From the NCBI GenBank assembly GCA_025765595.1, contig JAIVFH010000164.1, positions 1 through 60,793 of the forward strand: 60,793 nucleotides of DNA. The letters are read 5' to 3'. This document shows positions 41,187 through 50,545 of the stretch, piece by piece. How positions within the stretch are numbered: the stretch's first letter is position 1; every line of letters starts with the position of its first letter. The DNA is from Obelidium mucronatum (lineage: Eukaryota; Chytridiomycota; Chytridiomycetes; Chytridiales; Chytriomycetaceae). Under the pieces are notes generated by a model. It was not told the DNA's origin. It made no database searches and saw only the letters and a list, made by a program, of their open reading frames with translations. Made by a program: the position numbers and the translations under genes.

Positions 41187-43079
41187 TTAAGCCTGGTAAG
41201 TGGAGGAAGCAACGCGACCACCACGACCAGTCCAGTTGGTGTGGATCCACTCTCCCTTCTCACCGGCAGATTCAAGCTGGTATGTGTGGGCACCAAAGTA
41301 GTCACGTTGGGCTTGGAGCAAGTTGGCTGGAACTCTGGCACTGCGGTAACCGTCGTAGAAGCTCAGGGCAGTAGAGAAGGCTGGCACTGGGACTCCCAAA
41401 AGGACAGAGTGGGAAACAACACGACGGAAAGATGGAACACAGCGGTGGATAACTTGGGTGAAGAATGGGTCCAAGAGCAAGTTTTGGAGTCCTGGGTTAG
41501 ACTTGAAGGCGTTGGTGATGTCTCCCAAGAAACGGGAGCGGATAATGCATCCTCCTCTCCACATGAGAGCAATACCACCGTAGTTCAAGTTCCAGCCTTC
41601 AGCCTTAGCAGCCTCACGCAACTCCATGAATCCTTGGGCGTAGGAGATGATCTTGGCGGCATACATGGCTTGGCGAATGTCTTCGATCATGGCTTCCTTG
41701 TCACCAGTGAACTTGGTGTTCGCTGGGCCTTCAAGAATCTTGCTGGCGGCAACACGCTCATCCTTCAAGGCAGAGAGACAACGAGCAAACACGGCCTCTC
41801 CAATCAAAGTAACTGGGATACCCAAGTCCAAAGCAGAGATAGCAGTCCTGTAATAAAAACTATGAGAAAAATAACGAACGGTAGAAGTATCAGTAATCAC
41901 CATTTTCCAGTTCCCTTCTGTCCAGCAGTGTCACGGATCTTCTCAACCAATGGCTTTCCATCTTCATCCTTGAACTTCAAGATGTCACGAGTAATTTCAA
42001 TCAAGAAAGAGTCAAGCTCTCCTTGGTTCCACTTGTCAAAGACAGCGGACATTTCGTCGTGGTTCAATCCAACGACGTCCTTCAACAATTGGTAGGCTTC
42101 ACAGATAATTTGCATGTCACCGTATTCAATACCGTTGTGGACCATCTTGACGTAGTGTCCAGAGCCTCCTTCACCGACCCAGTCGCAACAAGCTTCACCG
42201 CTTGCAGTCTTGGCAGCAATAGCTTGGAAAATTGGCTGAATGTGTGGCCTGTAATTAAAAAAAGTCAATATTTCAAATCAAGACAGTTCCAGGACGAGAG
42301 CAACACACCATGCAGCTGGAGAACCTCCTGGCATCAAAGAAGGACCGTAACGGGCACCTTCTTCACCTCCAGAAACACCGGCTCCAACAAACAAGAAACC
42401 CTTGGCTTCAAGTTCCTTCACACGACGAATAGAGTCTGGGAAGTGAGAGTTTCCACCGTCAATAATAATGTCTCCCTTCTCGAGGAATGGAAGGATTTGG
42501 GCAATGAAGTCGTCGACTGCAGATCCAGCCTTAACCAAGAGCATAATCTTTCTTGGGGTCTTGAGCTTGGAGCACAAGTCCTGAATAGAGCGGGCTCCAA
42601 TGATCTTGGTTCCTGGTTTGCTTTACCCGTTAATTTCAAATTGTTGACAGGCGGAAAAAAAACGGCTCACCCTTAGCTTCGTTGGCCAAGAACTGGTCAA
42701 CCTTCTCGACAGTTCGGTTGAAAGCACAGACCTATAGATTCATGAAGCATTTAGATTAATTGCGCTTTTGCAGTTTTACACCAGGGTAACTTACAGTGAA
42801 TCCGTGGTCGTTCATGTTCAAGATAAGGTTTTGACCCTATGATAAGGAGTCACGATCAGCTGTCTGAGTTAAATTCGAATAATGCAAAGTAGACTATACC
42901 ATAACGGCCAATCCAATAAGTCCAATATCAGCGCTATCATAGGTTTTTGTCCAAAAAAAACGTGGTTAGCATCACAAGGTATTGCCAGAACGATCCCACG
43001 TTCGGGAACCACCAGGGAGATCAAAGAGATCGCAGAAATATTATAAAGAGACAGCAGTGTGTGGTACTTACGTAGCCAT
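41187..43079 (-). CDS. GND1: 6-phosphogluconate dehydrogenase, decarboxylating
   Basis: Oxidative pentose phosphate pathway: 6-phosphogluconate + NADP+ to ribulose-5-phosphate + CO2 + NADPH. The start (43079) is followed after two codons by an intron, then the NADP fold [20 protein letters not shown]. Further blocks: [44 protein letters not shown], the catalytic Lys in [38 protein letters not shown], and the C-terminal [10 protein letters not shown]. Six or seven exons; introns cluster at the 5' end. Length and all signatures fit an intact cytosolic enzyme. Confidence 0.97.
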
Positions 43080-43207
43080 TGCGATGCGAAGAGATGCTTT
43101 GATTTTCGGATGAATTTCAATCCCCAAAATTCGTTATCGCTTCTGAATGACACCACAACCATGAAATGACTTTTTTTCGAAACTACAACCAACACAGATT
43201 TTTCTTA

Positions 43208-44290
43208 TTATAACCACATTTCGTATATTAAAACCCACTTCTTTCTTTCTGTTGGATCACTGCGTTCCAAGGACCTTCGTTCCTCCGATACTTCTTCAGC
43301 AATGTGAAATAGCCCATCTTCGAGTCCCATCGGCCCAATTTTGACTTCCCCAATCTTTTTGACAGTAAATCCAAATGATTCACGCGCTTTTCGAAAGAAG
43401 GCATCTATTGTTTCCCTTGATGTGTGGAGACCGGCTGCAATGTGAGCCTTAGATTGGCCGCTAGCAGAACCATGATCCAGAGAAAGGAGAGCAAATACAT
43501 CTGATAAAAGGTCCATGTGTGCCGTTGGAATCCACAGTAAATCAGCCATGAAAATTACAACCGGTGAAGTTATCCGGCTATGATCAGTATTTAAATAACA
43601 CATTGATTCAAATATGAATTGCGCCCATACCTTATAATCTTATTCAAAGAGTCCTTGTTTCCCCAAGCATGCCCCAAGACATCCCACCATATTCCATCAT
43701 AACTATTGCCTCTCGCCGCGTACCTACACCCATCCCCAAACACTTTTTCATAGTTCAATTCCAGAGCTTTAATGATTCCTTCATCTGGATAATCCGTGGA
43801 AATAACACGCTGAGCACCACAGGCACCAGCCACCAATCCACACAATCCGACACCAGCACCAAGTTCAACCACAGTCAAGTCTTTAACATTGACAGTTCCA
43901 GCCGCAGTCGATCGACATAATGCGAATGCAGCTTGCCAAATATGATGAGCCATTAGAGGAGTTGAAGCGTCTTGGGCGGGAGTTGGTACAATCAGGTTGA
44001 ACGAGTGGTGCGACTTTGAGGCCAACTGCGGGAACCGAGAGACAAGAGACGTATCGAATTCGTGAGAGTAAATCGAGCCAGGGCTTCCAACAGCTTGAAT
44101 CATGTCAGGTCGTAGTATGTAATTGACGCCATTTTGGTAAACTCACCAAACTGAGGCTCTTCAAATACACATCCCAATCCCTAACAAGCGATTTTCAAAA
44201 CTGTTTTGAGTTGTTGGGCGTCCCTCAGAGTGTTTTTGCCGTCCTCACCGCCTCAAACACGTCGAGAACATCATCTTCAGTGGAAAACAT
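43208..44290 (-). CDS. EFM7/NNT1-like lysine methyltransferase (methyltransferase family 16)
   Basis: Four exons (introns 44181-44248, 44094-44146, 43578-43630) give 302 residues; the spliced length is a multiple of three. The N-terminal exons (GLGCVFEEPQF) match the short FEEP motif at the start of EFM7. The Rossmann SAM-binding motif is LTVVELGAGVGLCGLVAG, followed by RVISTDYPDEGIIKALELN, GYxWG-like DVLGHAWGN, and MADLLWIP (motif with the catalytic-side Asp). In yeast EFM7 methylates the N-terminus and Lys3 of eEF1A; the substrate here is inferred only. A sub-60 bp intron before RITSPVV is well supported. Confidence 0.85.
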
Positions 44291-44383
44291 GAAGAAAAAT
44301 CACCAAAAAAGAAAGAAAAAGGAAGCAGCAAGACTGTTGTTTTTTTATATTATCATCCATACTATCCAAGAAAATCAAGAATA

Positions 44384-45482
44384 TCAAAAGAAAATGCCAG
44401 AGTTAAAAAATGATTCCAAGATAGGGTTCTCATAAGCTGCGACACCAATGCATTCCGAAAGTGGTTTCACAACGCGCCCATTTCTGATCAAAATATCAAG
44501 GTTTTCACCAACAACAGTTGTTGTCTCACTGAAGGAACCGTTGGTGTTTTTAGCATTTGATAAACCAAGATTTTAATAAGAAAACTTACAGAAACAAGTC
44601 ATGCTCCAAAGAAATAGGCATCGTTACTCCTTGATCCATCCAAGACTGGAAAGCTCTTGGCACTTGGTCCATGTTTCCTGTTCCAACATATCTCCAGTCT
44701 TCAGAATCAACGGCCCAAGTGACAGCAGAAAGGCCAACCAAAGCAGCAAGACCTCGAACGCGATCATCAATGGACCCGTCTGTAACAAAAAAAAACAATT
44801 TATAAAAGTCAAGCCTTACAAGAATAAAATAAATTGCTCCTCACATGGCGGCCGGAAAAAGGAAGGAACAACTCCAAGAACTTGATGAATCGCTTTCGCC
44901 CCATACACAAGCTCAGAAATAACTTGATCATCACTCAAAGTCACCAAGTCGGCATGAGACCACGTATGAATACCAATTTCGTGGCCAGCTTGATAAGTCT
45001 CGCGAAGAGCGTCGGGATAATCTTGAATGTTTGAGCCAATGACCCAGAATGTTGCTTTCATGTTGACGTTGCCAAAGTCTGTTTTATACACTTTGAGTTA
45101 ATGAAACTCCTTTGGGATTAAACGGAAAAAAAATAAGCTTTACATTTCAGAACTGTAGCTGTAGCAGAAGAGGGACCATCATCGAAAGACGCACCCCAAA
45201 CGTTCGTAAATGAGCCTGTGCACGACTTGATGTCTTCTGTGGGAATCACAACTTTTCCCACAAACTGCTTGAAGTATGTGGTCCATTCTGGCATGGCTGG
45301 AGCTGGAGAATTCTGAAGTGGCGCCCACCCAAAAAAGTTGGTGCTAGATTTCATTGAAGCGTTCAGTGACACTGTGTCGGTTTTTTTTTTCAATGGGGTT
45401 TCGCAAACCTTGAACGATTGACATCTTGAGACAAGGTCGGTGAAACAAGGAAAATAGCGAGAAGGAAAAGAGTAGGTAGCAT
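44384..45482 (-). CDS. Secreted CE4 polysaccharide (chitin) deacetylase
   Basis: Removes acetyl groups from chitin to make chitosan. Signal peptide MLPTLFLLAIFLVSPTLS. The NodB domain has VWGASFDDGPSSAT (motif 1, catalytic Asp pair), HEIGIHTWSHADL (motif 2 metal His), FFRPPYGSIDDRVR (motif 3, restored by an intron within the Tyr codon), DSEDW (motif 4), and SLEHDLF (motif 5), with a C-terminal helical end (ILIRNGRVVKPLSEC). Motif 2 is H-T-W-S-H as in active enzymes. The join between signal peptide and mature part (CETPLKKKTDTVSLN) is off by one base near 45425-45445, next to an A-rich run, so either an unseen intron or an indel is present. Confidence 0.88.
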
Positions 45483-45702
45483 TGTTTGGGATTGGACTTG
45501 CTTTGTTATTACACTTGTACGGTTTTATACCTGTTAGGACCCCTTTTGTGGATACCAGGGGGTAAATTTCAGGAGCCGACAACGAAAACAAGACCTGAGA
45601 TGTATAATTCAAAAACTGAAATTCTACTTGTGGACATGGAAGAGAGGAAAACTTCAAGATAGATTCTATCTTCAAACGGACACGGACAGAAAAAGTAACA
45701 GC

Positions 45703-45773
45703 TCCGAAACGGGGAATTGAACCCCGGTCGCCGCCGTGAGAGGGCGGAATCTTAGCCACTAGACGATTTCGGA
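45703..45773 (-). tRNA. tRNA-Glu(CTC)
   Basis: 71 nt folding as a standard cloverleaf: acceptor TCCGAAA with TTTCGGA (7 perfect pairs), D-arm around GTCTAGTGGCTAAGAT, anticodon stem CCGCC/GGCGG with loop CTCTCAC (anticodon CTC), and T-arm CGGGGTTCAATTCCCCG. No intron, no encoded CCA. A frame read across it in the CE4 upstream region is accidental. Confidence 0.95.
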
Positions 45774-46060
45774 TACTGTCTTGCATCAACAGATATGTAT
45801 GAGTATATTAATATAAACGGTAACCATTACAGTAATCTCGATGACTTTGGCGTTACAACTTTTTTATCAAGCCAAACTTAATTATAAATGCTGGGAGAAA
45901 ATCCTGGGAGAAATGAATGAGCATCGTAATGTTAAATAAACCCATTTTAAAGAGCGGAATATATTCCTTTGAAGTTACCAAGTCAAAAAGATGTATACAG
46001 ACTTTCCACTATTAAGAATTAATTTCATTTTACATTGGACTGGTACTACTTTTTTTTATT
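45774..46060. other. Intergenic, no gene seen
   Basis: 287 bp, AT-rich, upstream of the first gene of the tandem membrane-protein cluster. T10 tract just before the ATG. Confidence 0.45.
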
Positions 46061-47086
46061 ATGTGGAAATCAACAGTTTTGCTCGCCCTTTTCGCCGCTT
46101 CAACGACGTTTGCACAGAATGCCGTCCAGGCACCAAACCAACATATCCGTAAGAGATCTTATTACGCCAAAGATCTGATTTTTAAGGATGATCTAAAACC
46201 CCCTCTACCATATCTTTTTTGTGATCCCCACAGCATTCAACATGGGCGATCTAGTGTCAATCGACTGCCCCATCATCCACCCGAACGGCAGCATCTCCGA
46301 AACCGAATACGAACCCCTCCACTGCGCCGACACAAACACCCCACTCCAACTCCCTTACGGAATGGACGCCCTCCTCCAATGCGTATGGGCGCTCGACCCC
46401 AAAATGTACTCCATGATATCCAACTCTCTCGCCATGAAGGCAGCGTACAGCTGCAGAGTCCCCATGTCGAAAGAAAAGACCATTTATTTCCCGCTTACTT
46501 TCTCGTTCTGGGGGAAAGTGGAGGAGGGGCATATTCATTTGATGACGCATTGGAATTTCTTGTTCCATGCGATGGATGGGTTCTTTTTGGGGGGTACGGT
46601 TTATCCGTTGAGGGATCATTGGGTGATGGCTGTGGAGAATAGTGTTATCATGATTCACGGGCCAGTCAGGTATCTACTTTGTTTTTTGTTATTGCATGAT
46701 CATAGCATACGCTGACAAACATTTCAAAAAAAAGATGGTTCGCTGGTCATACATTCGAGGGAACTCTCCAGGATGCGTGGCTGGCGCAACCCGATGGAAC
46801 CAGCGATCCAGGAACAATCCCTCAAAACAATGCTGCAAACGCTGAAAAGGGACCTCCACCACCTCGACCGATCATTGCAAACAAGAACGCAGCAGCAAAT
46901 GGTGGGAACGTGCGTCCAGTCAAGGAAAAGGATCTTCCAACTGTTTCAAAACTCATGTCGGCTGTTCCGCGACCTGTTTTCATTGGATATATTTTCCTGA
47001 GTATTGCAGCGACTGTTGGGATTGCTGCGCTTGTGTATTATGCGTATCTCAAGCCGAAGCTTTTGTTGGAAAAGAAGAAGCAGTAA
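46061..47086 (+). CDS. Unidentified type I membrane protein with dilysine end (cluster gene 1)
   Basis: Three exons (introns 46149-46233 and 46670-46734) give 291 residues; the spliced length is a multiple of three. Signal peptide MWKSTVLLALFAASTTFA. The lumenal or extracellular domain has few Cys (SIDCPIIH, PLHCADTN, LQCVWAL, YSCRVPM) and a compact block PLTFSFWGKVEEGHIHLMTH WNFLFHAMDGFFLGG that recurs in gene 2. A disordered Pro/Asn-rich stretch and one membrane helix (VFIGYIFLSIAATVGIAALVYY) lead to the tail YLKPKLLLEKKKQ. Its K(-4)K(-3) pattern fits a COPI ER-retrieval signal. I do not recognise the domain. It is the first of five tandem genes. Confidence 0.7.
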
Positions 47087-47140
47087 TTTTTTTTTTTTTT
47101 GCATGATGGCTGCGGTGTTCAAATTTGGAAAATAAAGTAC

Positions 47141-48276
47141 ATGTTGCTTCACTCCTTCAACCTCTTTATTATAATATCCATCGCAATAAGCTCGGGAAAC
47201 CGAATTATGCAGCCCCCCTTCATCGCCGGTTCTAACCTTTCAACACTGCGAACACAACTCCTCTGCTATTTCCATTCGGAGTCGACGCGGCGCTTCGATG
47301 CGCATGGAAACTCGTCTCAACCATGCACAACATGATTCTTAACTCCGCAAACATGGAAGGACCAAGTTGTACTTGTCGTGCTCTTGTATCAAACGACGCG
47401 CCAATCTATTTCCCGTTATCGTTTTTCGTTTTGGGGACGCGTTGAACATGATATATCGCATCATATTAGGACGCATTGGAGCTTAATGTTTCATGCCTTG
47501 AATGGGTTCTTGTTGGGGGCTCTGTGTATGTTTTTGCTTTTGCTTTTGTTTTTTGGGTTCAATGAAATTCCATCGCAGCCGAAAATAGAAAACACACCTT
47601 CATGCCGTCTGAGTACAGTCCAGGCGGCGACTTGATCTTCTTCTACATTATTCTGGCGACAGTTGGATTCTACTTTTTCTTCAAATGCGTGTGCCCCCTG
47701 TTCTTCCGGCGGCATCGCAAGCGGCTGTTTGAGCACCGACAGCGGCTGCAGGACGAAGAGTTCCAGCAGGAGGTCGAGCGCCACCGCCGCGGCTTGCTGC
47801 TGCTGCGGGCAGTCAACGGGCATCCCGCACGCGGGCGGGATGGCTTAGCGGCGTGGGACGACGGCGCGAGCGTGACGAGCTCCGAGGTGGACGCGGCGCT
47901 GCAGCGCGTGGCTGTTGCGTCCGGCGGCGAAGACGTGGCGCTGGCTCGGTCGCGCAGCTGCGCAACGACGCTGCCGCGGTACTCTGCGGGCGGACTCGAT
48001 TCGATTGAGGTTGGAGAAGGACTTGAAGGCGGAGGACTTGAACACCAAGAACTCGATTCACTCGAAGACGAACAAGAAGAAGCCCAGCCTTTCCTCGTCA
48101 GTCTCGTCAGTCGCCGCGACGCGTCGCCCGAGCGCGGCCGCGGCCGCACCGCCGTCGCCGCGAGCGCCGCTGTCGGCATTGCCGCCGTCGACGGCGAAGC
48201 GCAGCGGTCGCGGAGCCGCTCTGTGCCCTCGATGCCACCGGCGTACGACGGCGCTGCCGATGTCGATGTCGATTAA
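47141..48276 (+). CDS. Paralogue of gene 1 with cytoplasmic PY-motif tail (cluster gene 2), frame-disturbed
   Basis: Signal peptide MLLHSFNLFIIISIAISS. A middle segment (TTPLLFPFGVDAALRCAW, later APIYFPLS) matches gene 1 (TPLQLPYGMDALLQCVW, TIYFPLT) but sits in another frame from about 47254 to 47424. Two compensating single-base shifts, the second in a T5 run (47422-47426), bring back FWGRVEHDISHHIRTHWSLM. After a 53-bp intron (47526-47578) come DLIFFYIILATVGFYFFFKC (membrane helix), RRHRKR, and a GC-rich tail of about 190 residues. The tail contains LPRYS and, near the end, PPAYD, both PY-type motifs for Nedd4/Rsp5 WW domains. Total spliced length is a multiple of three despite the shifts. 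Confidence 0.6.
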
Positions 48277-48439
48277 CTTATTGCGTTGTGTTGTGTTGTT
48301 GTTGTGTTGCCCTGATGGACTCTTTGTTTGTAACTTTGTTTGTAACTTTGTATAAGTACCGGTTAAATATATTCCTTGCGTGTCTCTGTCAAGTCAGAGA
48401 AGCAGCGCGCACAGAAGTCCTTCCAATTTAAAATTGTTA

Positions 48440-48975
48440 ATGAATGACACGGCTGTCAGCACGGCGATAACAGAGTCAGACACAGCCACCCAGCGCGACG
48501 ACCCGGTACATGTCTGCCAAGCCATCGCACTAGCTCCTAACGTTCCAAAAAATTACTTTAGTTCTTGAAGTACATCTGGGTTGTTGTCGTGGCTGCCGTT
48601 CTTGCCCTCATTCTTATGAAAAGCCTCATTACATGTCTTTACAAGCGCTACTACCTCCACCAACAGGAAGCAATAAACCGGATAGTCGACCGGATACTCG
48701 GCGTCGAAACTGATGATTCGAGTCTGATTCAATGGTCCGTCGGCGGCCGCAGACTGCGCCGGACTGCCGGCAGGTTGGCTGCTTCATCCTCGTCTTCGTC
48801 GTCATCGTCTTCTTTATTTCACGATTCAAATCCTTCAAATTCATTGAATCGACCGCCAATGCGAACAGCCGATGAAGCGCTGCCAGTGTACAATGTCGGT
48901 TGGCTTGTCTCTGAAAGTGCCGATGCGTCTCACACTTCCCCACCGCCTTACGACTCACAATCACGCTCAGGATGA
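48440..48975 (+). CDS. Small TM protein with PY tail (cluster gene 3)
   Basis: Two exons (intron 48506-48561, 56 bp, phase 0) give 159 residues. A short Thr/Asp-rich N-terminus (MNDTAVSTAITESDTATQ) is followed right after the intron by the membrane helix (FLKYIWVVVVAAVLALILM). Next come a basic/Tyr-rich turn, the conserved block EAINRIVDRILGVETDDSSL, a Ser run, and two PY-type motifs: EALPVYNVGWLVS and SPPPYDSQSRSG at the C-terminus. There is no signal peptide and no ectodomain, so it is presumably N-out with the PY tail in the cytosol. Function unknown. Confidence 0.7.
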
Positions 48976-49227
48976 TTGTGCCTGTCCCTGCTACACCCAA
49001 AGACTTGTTGTGCCTCATTCGCTTGTCCATTATTATGGATAAAATAAAACACACCGTTTTTCTCTGTAAAACAAGAGTCTCTCACAAGACACCACTCTGT
49101 TTGGTTTTTTTTTGTCCAGACACAGCATTTTTTTTTATGCTTTATTTGTTGTGATTTCCTGTTTTTGGCTTGTTCACCATTATTATTTCGTGAACAATAG
49201 AGTTTCAGTTCCGTCTCTTTTAACTCT

Positions 49228-49739
49228 ATGAATGCAACGGAAGTGGAGGGCAGCGTGAGCACCACTCAGTCCCAATCATCAGCAGCAGAAGAAGTAAGAG
49301 CCAAGTGGTTGGCAATGCATCTGCAAACCACCCATCAAATATTTTTTAGACGCAAAAGTATGCCTTGATTGTTGTAGGCTCAATAGCCGGATTGATACTA
49401 TTGCAAGTACTACTTCATTGGATCTGGAAACGAATGAGAACCGGCCGGCGGCGTCACTACCGGATTATGGATCGAATGGTTGATGGGTTGTTTGGAATTG
49501 AGTCCGCCGAGGATTCAGTAACGATTCATTGGGAACGGGCCCGCCGGGTATCGCATCGATCTGTGGGTGCTCCTCAAGTATCATCAACAAACTCAAGGAA
49601 TGAGGATGAAGGAGGAGCTCATCAAGATGAGGTCTTGCCAGAGTATGTCCCTAGACCCTCCATGGTTGAAATCACAAGACCTCAGAGCACTACTCGATCC
49701 TTGCCTTCATATTCCCCTCATCCAACAACTAGACCATGA
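49228..49739 (+). CDS. Small TM protein with PY tail (cluster gene 4)
   Basis: Two exons (intron 49294-49349, again 56 bp and phase 0, just before the helix) give 151 residues. Order: MNATEVEGSVSTTQSQ; helix YALIVVGSIAGLILLQVLL; basic KRMRTGRRR; and RIMDRMVDGLFGIESAEDSV, which aligns with RIVDRILGVETDDSS of gene 3. The tail has DEVLPEYVPRPSM and RSLPSYSPHP, two LPxY motifs. The stop is directly followed by a G27 tract. The shared intron position and block show that genes 3 and 4 are paralogues. Confidence 0.7.
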
Positions 49740-49740
49740 C

Positions 49741-49767
49741 GGGGGGGGGGGGGGGGGGGGGGGGGGG
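49741..49767. repeat. G27 homopolymer in the 3' UTR of cluster gene 4
   Basis: 27 consecutive G starting two bases after the stop codon. On the RNA this could fold as a G-quadruplex; the exact length may be an assembly artefact. Confidence 0.85.
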
Positions 49768-49971
49768 TTTTCTGTTGGTGTCCATGAGATTCTATGTTTT
49801 TCGATTGCATGTTCAATAAACACATCCTTTATTTCCAGTACATCATGCTTATGAGATAATCTCTTTTTTTTGTTTTTGGAAAGCTGATTTGTGGTGTGCG
49901 TTGTGTGTCTGGAAATGCTTGTACTTGATTATTATTATAATTGAAAAGTGTACGACAAACAACGGATCAAA

Positions 49972-50432
49972 ATGAACTCGGCGGTACGCTTACTAAATGC
50001 GAAAGGAAACCGAGAAAATTCTAACTGTGGGGAATACAACTGCTTTCGTTCTAGACCATTCAAGAGTACGTGGCTGTTCTGTTTCTGGCAATCGGAGTCT
50101 ACTACAGTTTGAAATCAGTCTTTGGATGCATAAAAAGGCGACGAGAGCGAACGAGAAGGATAACAGTCGATGGCGACGCAGCTGGTGGTTGTACATCTGA
50201 TTTGGCAGTGGCGGGTGGCACGCATGCTTCAGCATCCCTGGTGGCCAATGGCAACAACTCGCCCAGAGAGATGGAAGAGTGTCTTCCGAAATACTCGAAT
50301 GAATGGCTGATTAGCGCAACTCATTCTTCTTCTACCGACGCTGCCAATCATCAGTTGGATTGCCGAGCGCCGAGTTATCGAGCAGTTCTTGATTCAGAGT
50401 CTCGCTTGCGGCCGCCTCAATACACAGTCTGA
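49972..50432 (+). CDS. Small TM protein with PY tail (cluster gene 5)
   Basis: Two exons (intron 49984-50066, 83 bp, phase 0) give 125 residues. The first exon is only MNSA; the helix YVAVLFLAIGVYYSLKSVF follows directly. Then basic KRRRERTRR, a Gly/Ala stretch, and three PY-like motifs: EECLPKYSNEWLIS, APSYRAV and the C-terminal PPQYTV. The block LPKYSNEWLIS matches LPVYNVGWLVS of gene 3, so two PY motifs plus a conserved W-L-(V/I)-S context mark the family. Confidence 0.68.
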
Positions 50433-50545
50433 ATCCGAGCAGCAAAAAACTCTTGTACCATATATTCTGGCCATCTGTAAATCAGTTCAAAATAAACCAT
50501 CGTGATGTATTTATTTCTTTTTTTTTCTTTGTTGACACCCAGAAA

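Noticed and set aside
45118..45789. Long minus-strand frame starting MMQDSIRNRLV upstream of CE4
   Set aside because: Its 5' part crosses the tRNA-Glu gene; the CE4 signal peptide starts at 45482 in a different frame.
47602..48276. Independent 224-codon gene starting MPSEYSPGG
   Set aside because: The upstream 53-bp intron joins this exon in phase to the lumenal domain of cluster gene 2, so it is better read as that gene's last exon.
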